Source of the DNA: Isoetes taiwanensis
Taxonomy: Eukaryota > Streptophyta > Lycopodiopsida > Isoetales > Isoetaceae
Reading direction: 5' to 3'
Length of the DNA stretch: 64,000 nucleotides
Assembly: GCA_021234155.1 (NCBI GenBank)
Contig: JAJEKV010000001.1
Coordinates: 25,469,189 to 25,533,188, forward strand
In this document: one piece after another, positions 1-12,017 of the stretch
Layout of the letters: each line of letters opens with the position of its first letter
Position numbering within the stretch: the first letter of the stretch is position 1
Position numbers and translations under genes: made by a program
The notes under the pieces: generated by a model
Databases searched by the model: none
Told to the model about the DNA's origin: nothing
What the model saw: the letters and a program-made list of their open reading frames with translations, nothing else

Positions 1-583
1 AATAAAACCATTAAGAATTTGATGGAGATACCATAACCAATTGCATCTTCTAAATAGAAATGGTTTTTAGGTTCAATATCTCTTATTATGTTTAGTAAAC
101 AAACATTAATTGCATTTTCTAGAACAACATGGGTTTCTCAGTAATACCAAGTAGGCTCATGATACAAGCCTTTAGTATCTTGATGGAAAAACCATTAACA
201 GTTACCTATACTTCTTTGATAAAAGATTGAGACCTTTTATCTTATGGAGCAACATTGGTTTGTATGAAAAGATATGGATAACTTTATTAGACAACCCGTT
301 TAAGTTGCATAAATAGAACCATTAATGGTTTTTGTCCTTTAGTATAACTGGACCACATACTTAAAACATAGGATTAAAGCACTATTAAAACTATGATGTT
401 AAACCAAAACTACCTTAAAAAAAACCATGATGGTGAACTATCATAATAAACTAGAATAAAATATCATAAGAGAGAACCATGCTATGTAACTGTTCGTGGT
501 TATTCAACATATTAACCCACAAAGTAACATTGTTTTATTATACTTGTTTTGTGTAAAAAGTATCACGAAAAACTGATAGTATT
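1..583. other. AT-rich stretch with no recognisable gene
   Basis: No coding pattern is visible on either strand. The sequence is AT-rich, and the word AACCAT recurs many times without forming a clear tandem array. It abuts the broken 3' end of the gypsy element that starts at 584, so the junction near 590 probably marks the deletion or insertion that removed the rest of the integrase. Confidence 0.4.
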
Positions 584-2020
584 TTATTTTTGGGGGCCTT
601 GTGTATCACTGACCAGCTCCGTGGGGCAGCCAAAACGCGTGATGATTTGCTGATAGATGACCTTGGCTGTGCTTGCCGCAGTGTTGTCTAGAAGTGCGCA
701 AGCTTCCGCCCATTTGGTAGCGTAGTCAGTGAGAACCAGAATGTAGCGGGCACGGGTGTGCCGCGCAAGAGGATCAATGGGTCCCACAAAATCCATCCCC
801 CATTTGCTAAAAGGAAGTGGCGTGGCGACCGGCGTCAATGGAAGAGCGTCACGGGCCGTGGGCCTTCCCACACGCTGACAAGCATCACACGTGCGGGCGT
901 GGGCGTGAGCGTCTTTGAAGAGCGTTGGCCAAAAATAACCTGCAAGAAGGATTTTGCGTGCCGTGGTGTCACCATGAAAATGACCACCACCTAGCCCTTC
1001 ATGGGCTTCTCGGACAATATCTGGGACCTCATGAGGGAGAACACAACGTCGAAGGACGGTATCCTTGCCCCTTTTGTACAGATGGCCTGCAACTATGGTG
1101 TAGTCACGGACCTCGCAGAGAAATTGGTGTCGACGGGATTGACGCTTGGCTGGAGAGAGCGTGGCGTCCTCTGGTGGAAGAGCACCTGTGAGGAGATACT
1201 GCTGAAAGTTGTGGAACCAATGTGGTGTTGCCGTGACCAGAAAGAGTTGAGCATCAGGAAAGGCGTCTGAGACTCCCGTGGAGGGATCATCTGTGTGGAT
1301 GCGTGAAAGATAATCCGGGACAACATGAGATTTGCCTGCCTTGTGAACAATTTCAAAGGGTGCAAATTCTTGCAGAAGGAGGACCCAACGAGCAATGCGG
1401 CCTGTAGGCGTGGATTTGTTGATCAAATAAAGGAGGGCTTGGTGATCAACAAAGAATTTGATCTGACTGCCTAAAAGATAGTGACGGAAGCGTTGGACAC
1501 AGAAAATTAAACCCAAGGCTTCACGCTCTGTGGCAGAGTAGTTGCGCTCAGCAGGATTGAGTTTTCTGCTGGCATATCGATTTGGTTTGTCAGTGTGCGC
1601 ATCATATTCTTGAGAAAGAACAGCTCCAATAGCGAACGCCCAGACATCGACATGGACATGAAAGGGCTTGTCCCATTGAGGAGGAACAAGTACCGGGGCC
1701 TGAGTAAGCAAAAGCTTCAACTGTTGGAAAGCAGCATCCGCCTGGGAATTCCAAGCCCAGGTGGATTCATCACCCGTGAGTTTATGAATGGGATGCGCAA
1801 TGGCCGCAAGTCCGTGAATGAAGGTGGAGTAATAATTAACCTTACCCGTGAAAGAGCGTGTCTCCTTGATATTGGTCGGTGCTTGAGCCTTGAGCACACA
1901 ATCGATTTTGGCGGGATCCGTGGTGATACCGCTTTGGCGACAACGTGTCCTAACAGAAACACCGGTGATGCAAAAGGTGCATTTCTGATTGAGACTAATA
2001 CCGGACTCATCGCATTTCAT
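584..2020 (-). pseudogene. gypsy polyprotein part: RT C-terminus, RNase H, integrase N-part
   Basis: This is a 478-residue open frame. It begins with the thumb/connection region typical of Ty3 RT (PTNIKETRSFTGKVNYYSTF), followed by an RNase H domain (VHVDVWAFAIGAVLSQE, then ATEREALGLIFCVQRFRHYL and FFVDHQALLYL). The usual first catalytic D of RNase H is present in HVHVD. Next comes the integrase zinc finger (H-x-H with CDACQRVGR) and the start of the core (KWGMDFVGPID, with the first catalytic D). The frame stops just after the second core motif (ELVSDTQGP), where a normal element continues, so integrase is truncated by about half. The same frame starts near the RT active site, which lies in another frame upstream. 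Confidence 0.9.
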
Positions 2021-3104
2021 CGAAAGACGAGTTCCAATTTATCCAAATGGTCAGCCATGGAATCAGAGGGCGAGAAGTCATCTTGAAAAATTTGCAAGAA
2101 GGGATTTTCCTTCATAAAATCATGAAAAACCCGATAGCATTATTCGTTGAAACGTTGATGGAGAGTTTGATAATCCAAAAGGAACCACCTTGTAGGCAAA
2201 AAGTGCCCCGCCGGGTGGTGAAAGTTGTCTTGAGTTGATCGTGATTCTTTGATTGAGATCCGATTGTAGCCGTAAAAACCATCCATGAAGGAGTACATCT
2301 CATGTCCGGCGACCTCTTCCGAACCTCAGTCCGTGAAGGGAAGTGGAAAATGATCACGCCCGTGGCTTTGATTTAGTTTCCTAGTCCACGCAAACACGGA
2401 TCTTTCCATTGTGTTTGAGTGCAATGACAATGGGGCTCACCCATTCGAGAATGTTTGACCTCATAGATCAAACCCGCGGCAAGGAGTTTGTCAATTTACG
2501 CCCTTGACGCGATCCGCGGTAATTGGGGTTGAGCCCGCATCGTTGCTATCTTTAATCGGCGTGCATCGGATTTGGTAGGAATGGTGAGTTCCCCAAGGTT
2601 TTGTTGATCCCCGGAAGGTCTCTCAGTAGCTCCGGGCGAAAATGTGTTTGAACTTTTGAAAAGCGTGGCGGTCCCCGCGGACGATAGGGTGTCGGAAGAT
2701 TGGCGGCAATGCGACGGTGATTGTTGCCCATGTCCACAATCTCGACTTGAGAGTTTGAATATGTGGGATAACTTCCGTGTCTTTGACAATATGAGCGGGA
2801 GGTTGAAGCATGATAGGATGAGTGGCGCTTCTGCGGGTGAAAAAAGAGAGGTTGCTGATTTTCATCAAGCAAAGGTTGCTTCATGACAGGCGTGTACATC
2901 AACGGGAGCGGGAGGAGGAAGTTCGGATCCGAAAAGTGATCAACACGTTGGATGCGATTGCAAGGGAGCGGTAGGGGTCAAGCAAGGCAGCCACGGCTGT
3001 CCCGATCAAGAGTCATTTCTCCCCAAGGATCAAGATATTCGGGGTAGGATGACAGAGGCGCTTCGGCAGTGGAGCCCGAACTTGATAGATATTCTCGGGC
3101 GCCC
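2021..3104 (-). pseudogene. gypsy reverse transcriptase core, frameshifted
   Basis: No long open frame survives, but RT motifs can be read in short frames on the minus strand. Near 2030-2110 the catalytic box reads F-Q-D-D followed by FSPSDSMADHLDKL, the position of the Y-x-D-D box of Ty3 RTs. Further upstream (about 2230-2310) the segment SFMDGFYGYNRI matches the conserved F-x-D-G-x-x-G-Y-N motif. Several frame changes lie between these motifs and the protease. Both flanking domains belong to the same element, so the assignment is firm although the gene is dead. Confidence 0.75.
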
Positions 3105-4064
3105 CTAAGTCGGTTCGGAGAGAGAGGGTTCAGCATTGTCGACCGAAATGATTTTACCTGTTTCCAAGTCCATAGTGGCATTGAGGTGACCATCGGTGAT
3201 GACTAACTGATCCGTGGCCCAATAATGGATACTCTTGGCCTGGCGGAGAAAAGGTCTGCCGACCAACATTTCATAATCACACGGATCTTCTCCAAATTTC
3301 CAAACACCAAATTCTAAGGGGAATCGGAGATCACCAATGTTGATGTGAAGAAGAGGTGTGACGCCTTGAGGTCTCGTGATGTGGCCATTAGCCAATTTGA
3401 TGTCATATGGGGCACGATAGAGTTGTTTGATGCCCATTTGTTTGCGGAGTTTATCCGTGATGAGATTGACAGCGCTACCTCCGTCAATTTGAACATGATT
3501 GACTTGTTGATTGCCCACCGTGGCATGTACCGTGGGTGTAGAGGTAGCGACGGCCCAACCAAAACAAATGGGAGTGGTAACCGGTCCTTGAGAGCAGGAC
3601 ATAGTTTCAAAATTGTTGCCAGACTTAAGGGAATTTTGATTTTTGCCAGCTCCTCTTGGAGTTCCAGAGGCACATGAGAAAAAGGATCTGCTTTGATCCA
3701 CGGGTCTTTGGGAGTGCGTGGTAATGAAGCAAAGAAACTTCTTTTTAGTAGGTCGACCTCTGCAGCAATATTCTGGATATGTCCGAGAGCGTGGAGGTTG
3801 AGATATGGAAGGTGCATCTTGTCTTTGCCGAAGCTCGTGGTGGCATGAACATTTGCCAACGTCGCGGCCTTCGCCAGCTTTGCATGAGGTTCGAATGCTT
3901 TGGCGTGCTTTAGGCATGACATGAGGCATGAGTTTTTCCAAGTCGGTAAAGTGAACCTTTTGTCCCGCGGCATGAGGGATTGTGTCGACCGCAAAGGTAG
4001 GTTGCGTGCCATTAGGAATAATGGTTAAGGGGACGTGACGCCTGGTCAGTCGGCGTGAAACCAA
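3105..4064 (-). pseudogene. gypsy aspartic protease region
   Basis: A 319-residue frame whose second half is a retropepsin-like domain: VNHVQIDGGSAVNLIT carries the catalytic D in a D-G-G-S form instead of the common D-T/S-G, and the second half ends with YEMLVGRPFLRQ, the usual I-L-G-R-x-W/F-L region. The domain lies between gag (higher coordinates) and RT (lower coordinates), as expected. The D-G-G-S form occurs in some plant Ty3 proteases, so it is not by itself a sign of decay. Confidence 0.8.
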
Positions 4065-4079
4065 ACCAGCCCAATTTGA

Positions 4080-5848
4080 CTACCGGACCGGAGGATTAAG
4101 AGCCTGAAAAATTTCTTCCCCGTGCTTGTTGATCCATCCGAGGTTGATTGGCGTGGAGCTGGTTGATAGCGTGATTGCCGAGGCGCCGCCTTGAGGTGGC
4201 TTCCGAAGAACGGGACGCTGGCCTTGTTTGCCATTGGCAATCCAAAGTTGGTAAGCCGTGAGGCGGACCGAGGTGGTCCGATTGGTGCCGTGAAGCCGCA
4301 CCAACTTGTGGAAGTTGAGGACATCTTTGTGGTGGTATGACCCCATTCGTGATGCTGATAACACCGAAGCTTTAGAAGGATCAAAAGAGGGGCGTGTGTT
4401 GGGTCCCCTTTGTTGCCTCAGGTCTTGATAGAGTTGATTGGTTTGAGCCCGCAAAGTTGGTTGCGGCTGATATTGCGATTGTTGCTGAGTTGTTGTTTGC
4501 ACTTGATAAACCAGCTTGTTGCGGAAAGGTGTAGGATGAGTGCGAGTGCACTCTTCCGTTGCATGATTGCACATGTTGCATCTTTTACAATGAGGCGGGC
4601 CATTGGTGGAGTTGCACTCATTCGCCAAGTGGCCTTGATGTTTGCAGATATGGCACCAGATCTGACTGCGCTGCGGATTGGCATGTTGAGGTTGGACAGC
4701 AGTCTGTGGAACCATGACTGGTGGTATGAAAGGGAGCTCCTGAAGAGCCACGCCATGGGAGGAAACATTGACGGAGTGATTGACAAGGTCGATAGCCTGC
4801 TCCAAGGTCTTCGGGCGCAGGTATTTAGTCATGAGTCGGATAGCTGGAGGAAGTCCTTGGAGAAACCAGACCAAGATCTGGCTCTGTGTCGGGTACTCCT
4901 TGAGTTTGCTGAGCAGGATGTGAAGTCGATCCGCAAAATCCCTGGCGGACTCCGTGGGCTCTTGTTGAAGGTCATTGAGTTGCTTGAGATGAAGTTGATC
5001 ATCATCCGTGGTTCCATAGTGAGAAAGAAAAGCATTTTTTCATTTCTGACCAATCTTGTTTCCAGTGGCTTTTGTTGGACATAAGCCATTGATGAGGAGA
5101 GCCACGCAGTGTGGTGGAAAAGATATGGAATTTCAGTTGAGGTTGTGCATGACCATTTAGGATAGCCAGAGCCTCAAATTCTTCCATGTGGGCCTGAGCA
5201 CTTTGGTCTAATGATTTGCCTTTCGTGTTGCCAAAGGTGGGATAAGTCAACTTAAGGGTCTGAAAGGTAGAGGTGAAAGTGCTTGGCTGGACAGGAACTG
5301 GATAGGGAGTATATTGAGGTGGAGTTGGAGGTGGCATGGTGCCTGAAAGACCCTGATGAAGGGGTGACTGAGGGGGAGGTACTGGAGGTGCTTGATCATT
5401 GGTTTTGAGGTCGGTAAGGTTGTAAACAGGAAGAGCAGTGGAAAATGTAGGGAAGGGAAATTCCTGGGGAGGAGCAAAAGAGACATGTGGATATCCCTGT
5501 CCGCCCGGAGGAGATGATGGTTGTGAAGGCAGAGGCGTATGGCCAGAAGAATGATGGATGTAAGCATGTTCTGGGGTATGAAAGTAAGGTTGAGAAGGTT
5601 GAGCCTGATAGGGCTCCGGATAGTGATGAGGTGATTGAGGCTGTGAGCAATGTTTGCACGCTTGAGGCGGGGAACTGGGACGAGAAAGGCACGAGGGGTG
5701 GGTGGCGCCGACTGAGCCATAGACCGAATGTGGCCTCCCTCAATGCAGATCCATACATGTCGCGAACAACTTCCCTTCGATGATGGCGCTCCAAGCGAGA
5801 CGCCATCTGGGAAAGGAGTTCTTCTGGCGTGAAGTTTCGGGCAGACAT
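4080..5848 (-). pseudogene. gypsy gag with two CCHC knuckles
   Basis: The start is chosen at the ATG at 5848 (MSARNFTPEELLSQMASRLE), the first good start upstream of the capsid region. Frame changes then lead to a proline- and tyrosine-rich segment, a capsid-like stretch (SAQAHMEEFEALAILNG, then TTLRGSPHQWL, which resembles the Retrotrans_gag motif) at about 5000-5240, and finally the 264-residue frame at 4080-4874. That frame has two zinc knuckles of the form C-x2-C-x4-H-x4-C (CHICKHQGHLANEC and CKRCNMCNHATEEC). At least two frameshifts break the gene. Confidence 0.8.
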
Positions 5849-6487
5849 GGCGACAGAAGAAAGGAAAATCGAATCAGACCCGGCAGCGGCGACAGTGTTT
5901 GGGGTCTGGGTTCGGGAACTCCTGCAAGACAGCCCTCTGTGAGGACCCTTGGATCTAACAGGAGAATCCGGGGACTATGTCACGCGGGATTTGCAAGAAA
6001 ACAAAGGAAAGGGAAAAGAAAACAAAGAACAATGAGACAACAAAGATAAGCTTCCTTGATATCAATGGTGATGATACATGAGCTCTCGCAACCGAGAGAA
6101 AACTGAAGTGAGACAAGACTCAAAACTCCTCTAAAAACTCATGTGCTAGCTCTACTCATATATATAGTACAATGGCCTTTGGCCCAATATAGACACTCTG
6201 ACTGATTTCGGTGCCGACTCCTGGAAGGAGGCCTGATTTGCAGGAATGCTGGCGGTGCCTCTTGAAAAGCCTGAAATTACGCTGACGCTGACGCGGGCGG
6301 TGACGGGCCGTCACTTGTCTGAGCGGCGCCTCTTGGTAGCAGACCCAGGCTTTGACTGCGTGGTCTGCTGCTTGGTCTTCTGCTGGGCCTTTGACGACTG
6401 ACCCGTGCCCGACTGTGGATCCTTGGACCTGACGTGGTCCGTCGTATGCATGAATAGTCCTGTACCAGGAGGCACAGGACTAACAAT
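5849..6487 (-). other. Leader region upstream of gypsy gag
   Basis: No gene is seen. It lies just upstream of the gag start and should contain the leader, primer binding site and part of the 5' LTR of the gypsy element. I looked for a tRNA-Met type primer site (complement of TGGTATCAGAGC) and did not find one, so the LTR boundaries stay undefined. Confidence 0.3.
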
Positions 6488-6515
6488 AAGGAAGGAAGGA
6501 AGGAAGGAAGGAAGA
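6488..6515. repeat. GGAA microsatellite
   Basis: About six to seven perfect copies of AAGG in a row. Confidence 0.9.
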
Positions 6516-6748
6516 AAATTTTAACGTCCACAGAACCCAATCGGGTTATGGGACCAGAACAAACAAAGGGGGCATAAGCCCTAACAGATCAGAGGGCCGA
6601 AGCCCAAAAAAGTAGCACATGGGGTCCAAGCCCCGTTTCAACACAGAAATAACGAAACCAGAACGAAACAACAAAAAAAATACAGAGCTATACAGTAAGT
6701 GCCCATGGATCAGATGACCACTGATCTCGAATGATAGGTTGACCTCCC

Positions 6749-7725
6749 CTATAAACAGCCCACTTCCGCTGTAGGCGAGCCTCTCGCCACGACATAACTC
6801 TTCTTTCCGCCTACGAGAGTCAGGCTTTGAGTCAAGTCTTCATGGACGAAGAAGGTGGTTCCTTTCAAATGGTTGCCATGTCGCAGGATGTGCAATCGGG
6901 AAAGAGCATCTTGAAAGCGCACCAAGAGGTGACGAGGGCCGGTCGATCCGCCTTGCTCCAACCCGGCCGGGCGAGACAATACCATGTGCTTGGATATGCA
7001 TCACTTGGGTAAAAAACTGTGCGGCTTCATCTGTAGCAAGAGAATCACCCGTCTCCTGAATACCCACAATACGTAGGTTCAAGTATGCATCCTCAGGCAA
7101 AGTATGTGTGGATCCTCGTCTTTGGCATCATCTTTAGGCATATCATTCACATGGTCGGGCCCGGTATCGTGGATCCATGTACTCTGTTATCAGCCTGCGT
7201 GCCTATCATTCACATGCTCAAAAGGGCATTGTGCTAGACACCCGCGGCGAAGACTATGATCTACCGGTGGGCCCACGATTGTAGCAACAACTCTAGAAGC
7301 TGCACCCAGCTTTGTAAGGGTAACTGAGCGCATTCTTGCCGCGGATGGCGATGAAAGAGCATACCGCCAGTATCTTTGGCTAGGATATCTGGATGCAGGC
7401 AGTTCATCTGAGCATGAAGCCTATCTAGCGCGGCATTCGGGGACGATCGAGAACCGGGTTGTGGATCCTACCCGACGTAAATAGGACGTTGGGGCCCAAA
7501 AGAAGGGGCTGCCTGGAGATAGGGCTCTATCGTGGGATCATAAGGCTTATCAGATGATACAGGTACCGTGATAAGGTTCTTTGCCTTGCGGGTCTCTCTG
7601 GCTATACGTTTGATTGTACGGGTCATGTTGAACACCTTTTGGGGGTGCCAAAGTTTGAGGGGTCTCTGGCTGCCTGAAGGGTGCTTAGAATCCAATTTGG
7701 GGACTCCAAAAAGCGGGCAGAGCAC
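6749..7725 (-). pseudogene. L1-type LINE ORF1 remnant
   Basis: On the minus strand a frame from 7100 reads NLRIVGIQETG... and a second, shifted frame from about 6985 reads RHLLVRFQDALSRLHILRHG then KGTTFFVHEDLTQ. These are the two landmark segments of L1 ORF1 proteins of the RRM-plus-CTD type: N-x-R-I-x-G-I at the RRM start, and the V-x-F-x-x-x-x-R-x-x-I-L ... F-x-x-E-D-L segment in the CTD. A further frame at 7468-7725 (MTRTIKRIARETRKAKN) may be the N-terminal part. Stops and shifts make it non-functional. No reverse transcriptase follows at lower coordinates before the gypsy element, so only the 5' part of the LINE remains. Confidence 0.5.
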
Positions 7726-9229
7726 CTTTTGGGCGTTTGGGGGTTTTGGGGCTAGAGAGAGATTGTAAACCCTAGAGAGAGGAAACCGGAAAGGGGCAAA
7801 TCAAGGGGGTCTATGCAAGGGCAGTGAGGGCGCAGTGCTAAGAGCAATACTGGGACACAAAACAGGCCAAAATAATTCAAAGCAATCCAAAACCTGGTAC
7901 CTATGACCGATGCTGTGGATGGAAATCCTTGCTGGCCGGAGGCTTGGGCTGGTAACCTCGGAGTAGAACGGAACCAGATCCGATTCTGTAACTTGATGCT
8001 AACTCTCTGGTACGGAGTTACATGAGCATGGCCTCAAGGCCTTCAGAGCTTAGGCGCACAGCTTAGAAGATACTAAGGCAAAATCCATGAGAGGAAACAT
8101 GGCAAACGAAGGGTTTGGAAAAGGGTGCACATGTAGTAAACATGGTCATAATGATGTATTATATCCAGTTGTTTTGTCTAAATTACGACTTTTGCATAGG
8201 AGAGAGACTGAGAAAAATCAACAATGTGTATCTATATAGGAGTGAGAGGAGAACCTGGATATGTTATGCTGGACAGGATGTATAAAACTCAAGTTTCCCA
8301 TGAAATATGAACATGCAAACTTGAGAATATGTGAAAGCAAATGGTGTTTTAAGTTCAATTGCAAAATATCACATGCACATACACTCCAAGGCTGCAAAAT
8401 AAATAATATTTTACAATATCATGATCAGGACGAAGACAGATCTGCGCTACAAAAATAAACCGATGAATCTAAATAGAAAAAACAGGGCTCACATATTAAG
8501 ACAGATATCTTTATATGCAACAAATAATGTGTGTACCAGCGCATATGGTGCATCAGCATTCCCAAATGATGAGCTTGTCTTATCTCCAAACAATTTAATA
8601 ACAGTAGATTGCAACAGACATGCTATGTAGAATATTGGGCCGGCTTAAATAGAGCAATTGCATCTTCTTGGACACCGCATCACATTAGCTGCAGCAACTT
8701 CAACAACATCCAAAGAACCAATGCATCACATCTCTAGCATAGAAACAGAAGTAATCTAGTTATAGCTTGCAACTCTAAAGACTCTAAAACCGTTCCTCTA
8801 CAACAGATGTTAAGCCATATTACATTATTAGAAGACCGTGCCAGACTGTAGCATCCCAAATAAAGAAAAGGACCTGAAAGATTCGAAAAAGGACGAAGCA
8901 AACCAGGAAATCTATTCCTGTCGTAAATATCCATCAAAAAAATTCAACCCCAATAGATGTACTGCCAGATCCGAAAAAGTAAAACCTTCTCTGTATATGC
9001 TCACCGCCAAGCCAAGCAGGAAAGCAAGCAGTCCTAGCATGCACCTGGGATACAAAAAATATTGTTATATGATGGAGCACCGTAAAACTGCCAGAAGAAT
9101 GGATTAAAAGCATACTACATACTTACAGAAAAACCTTGAACTTGGGCATGGCATGCATGCATATCTGCAATCAGATAAGAAGAGGAATCCCATCGAAAAT
9201 CGGGTAGAAGGAGATACGCCTGCCGGAAT
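7726..9229. other. No recognisable gene
   Basis: The first 350 bp may be the 5' region of the LINE remnant. The rest is AT-rich with short open frames lacking coding character or known motifs. It ends at the LTR boundary at 9230. Confidence 0.35.
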
Positions 9230-10744
9230 TGTGACGTCCCCTACTCATATACGGTGCCCGCACCGTATACAAACAGGAGTTCATCCCCCATACCAGCTCC
9301 ATACTGATACAGGGCCCTCCACGTATCATTGCAATCTTGATGAGTTCCAGTGGGAAGAATGAAGGGGTCATTTACCCTGTCTTCCTTAGGGCCTACCTAG
9401 CTGCGGAAGCGTAAACATACATGTCAGTATACAACTTCAACATCACATAACCATCTCGAAGGATGGCTCATCACATATCTGCATAGACAAAGAGCAGTAC
9501 ATCACATGGGGAATCCTACCCAAGGCTCAGACTCAAAGGAATGACTGACGGCTTGGGTCTCCAGAGTTCATTGCAGACAGAATTCATGGCAATGGATTTG
9601 GCTGGCATGAGAACATGGCTTAGGGTAGTCCACTCCATCCGTCCCTCCTGTGCACACTTTGCAGAGTAGGTTGAAGAGTGTTGGGACCTGACTGTAGCCC
9701 GCCGAATGCATAGCCAAAGGGGCTATTCCTGGGTTGCATCTCCCCAGTTCCGATGGGGCAGGTAGGGATCACTCCCTCCAGAGATCTACATGCTGACTCA
9801 AGGTGACTAGAGGGCCACCGCCCTTATTCGACTTGAACCCAATGGAGAGTGACGCATCACTCCACGGGTGTCGAGCCCATGCCTTACCCACACTCAGTGG
9901 CAAGCCATTAGACCTAGTCCACAGTGATCCCCTGTAGACTTTACACACCAGGGGGATCGTTCAAGAGTCAGAACACGAACCTCCTTATGAGGCAGTCTGG
10001 CCCCTTCACCCACAACCAGGTGTGGTTCTTGTACACAGGCCGAATACTAGTAATGCACTAAAGGGACTAGCTAGGAGTATCAACTACTAGGCTATAGGTC
10101 TCTACCCCCCTTCCCAATACAATGAGTCCACAGAGATCGTCCATACATCAGTATCATCACAAAACTAAAGAATAATATCTAATCTATATCATAGAAGTTA
10201 TGTTCTTTAGTTAGGGCTCGCTATCTAGGGTTCTATGTGGCTGCTATGGGCAATTCAATAGGCTAAACCTGCTAACTCTGTGCCCGGAAGGCGGATTAGG
10301 CTATTGAATTGATGAAATACCTGGTCCTTGGTTCGCTCCTCTTGCTCCGAATGCGTCCATGTCGCTATCTTGCTTCGAGATGCGGTCGGAAAGGAAATCT
10401 GACGAGCTAGGGCGCTCAGGCAGATCTTGGGAGTCGGGATTGACTCTTGAGACGCGCGAAACGGAGCTCGGAAGGTTCGTGGGCGAAAAAGGGAAAGTTA
10501 GGGTTTGGTGGCCTTATGTAGGCTATCAGTTAGGGTTAGGGTTTCCATGACCCTTGGTATGCCTCTTAATGGTTAGAGGTCTAAAGTGCGCACATTGATA
10601 AATGTGTGCACACTTGCAAGTTGCCCCCTAGGGCGCTACTTGCTTGGCTATACGTCGGCGTACACGTCAATCGGGATGGCGTGTATGCGTGACGGTGCAG
10701 TACGGTATACGTCTTGAGACCGTATATCATACTGGAACGTCACA
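9230..10744 (-). repeat. Long terminal repeat (about 1.5 kb), probably the 3' LTR of a minus-strand element
   Basis: The segment begins TGTGACGT and ends ACGTCACA, giving canonical TG...CA ends within an 8-bp terminal inverted repeat. Immediately outside the high-coordinate end the minus strand reads AAGGTGGGGAGAA, a good polypurine tract abutting the LTR start. This orients the element on the minus strand with its internal region at coordinates above 10745. Inside lie further palindromic tracts such as ATACGGTGCCCGCACCGTAT near the left end. No second LTR copy is visible in the window, so it is a solo or truncated LTR. Confidence 0.55.
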
Positions 10745-10757
10745 TTCTCCCCACCTT
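10745..10757 (-). promoter_or_regulatory. Polypurine tract beside the LTR
   Basis: On the minus strand AAGGTGGGGAGAA directly precedes the LTR start TGTGACGT. This is the expected site of plus-strand priming in an LTR retrotransposon. A second near-copy of the purine block lies about 35 bp further in (10784-10799). Confidence 0.5.
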
Positions 10758-11989
10758 AAAATGATGTTGTCCGCAGCATCGTGGTTCTCCCCACCTTGGG
10801 ATCTTCTTAACCTGCAATCAACTTGATGCATACAATTTATTATTATTATACTTACCAATTATTAGAATTACTCTAGGGTAATGTTTAAGACATTACTGTA
10901 CTATTTCATTATCCACTTAACTTATCACTTCATAACTTAATCAACGCAAGGTAATTTTACTTAATACAACATTTAAGTTTATCAAAGTTTATCAAAGTTT
11001 ATCAATTTCATACAAAATTTACACTTCCAAGGTATTCTTCATGCCTTGCAACACGTTATAACAAAATTCGTGTTGCAAGTCTTTGCACCTTAAAATCCTG
11101 CATTAATTTTACAATATCTATAATTATATATTTACTAGCTTACACAAGATTTAGTTTCAATGGTAGAAATCACAACTACTCTAGAACTATCTATACAAGT
11201 GCTCGTGGTGCGGCTCCCTGCCGGTTCTTCGTTCTCATTGGCCTCCTGGATTCACACCACGCTAGAATATTAATGTAAAGTTGGTTATACGGGAACCACC
11301 CCATCTATCTACATGAATGCATGACTAACCTCCCGGCGTAGAAAGAGGATGCTTCTTCCATCGTGGCCGCGGAGACAGCGCCCTATAATGCCTATATGAC
11401 GCTCATGCCTACACCTTTAGTTGCCTGAGACGTGGAGGATAGGGTCCTTCCCGTATTTGGGCGTGAAGGATAGGGTCCTCCCCGTAGGCATTGACTAGAG
11501 GTGCTTTCCTATCAATGCATTCCTGAATGACCTCTTATCTCTCGAGGTCGTCTACTTCCGTGGGACGGAAGTAGACTTTTTAATCTACCTTCCACTCATC
11601 CAAGCAGAACCACGGTCATGCCTGCATTGACATTACACCACGTCCTAGAGATCACCGTAGTGGTCCTATCATCGGTAATTATGCATGCAACCCATACCTG
11701 GCATAGGTTGCATGCGTAGATTAATCTTAACTACACATGAAATTAATCTAAACACAAATCGACATGCCTGAGCCGATTTTTGTTGGCTCCTTTAATGCAT
11801 GTGATTAACATAATTACCCTAAGGTAATATTTATGAATTAACATTATCATAGTATCGGTTACATTACTTCCGATAGTACAATTATATTTACTCTAAGCTT
11901 TGCAATATTTAACGACTTTTAGATCACGATTATTTAAACAATAACCCTAATTTAGACCTATTGTTACATAGACAAGGTTTTAATTATCA
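10758..11989. other. Possible remnant of retrotransposon interior, no gene
   Basis: Lies where the interior of the minus-strand LTR element would be, but has no coding frame above 60 codons. It contains short tandem words (for example a repeated AAGTTTATC near 10980) and duplicated GGATAGGGTCCT boxes near 11440-11480. Confidence 0.3.
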
Positions 11990-12017
11990 CTAGTTATGGT
12001 GCCCGGCGTTGCCGGGC
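11990..12017 (-). mobile_element. Helitron-type 3' terminus
   Basis: On the minus strand the sequence is a GC-rich hairpin (GCCCGGC, loop AAC, GCCGGGC at 12001-12017), a 7-nt spacer ACCATAA, then CTAG followed by T. A hairpin a few bases before CTRR with insertion before T is the hallmark of Helitron 3' ends. The element body therefore extends to higher coordinates. A matching end occurs at 32632. I could not locate the 5' TC terminus or any Rep/helicase gene, so it is probably non-autonomous. Confidence 0.6.

Larger units (their letters stand above)
584..5848 (-). mobile_element. Decayed Ty3/gypsy LTR retrotransposon, internal region
   Basis: Read on the minus strand the order is gag with two zinc knuckles, aspartic protease, reverse transcriptase, RNase H and integrase, which is the Ty3/gypsy order (integrase last). 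Frameshifts separate every domain. The integrase is cut off in its catalytic core at the low-coordinate end, and I could not identify convincing LTRs or a primer binding site on either side, so this is an incomplete copy. Its GC content is clearly higher than that of the AT-rich DNA to its left. The individual parts are listed separately. Confidence 0.9.

Noticed and set aside
4410-5084. Plus-strand 224-codon open frame
   Set aside because: It lies opposite the gypsy gag and zinc-knuckle frames. The minus strand carries the recognisable motifs, so this is a shadow frame.
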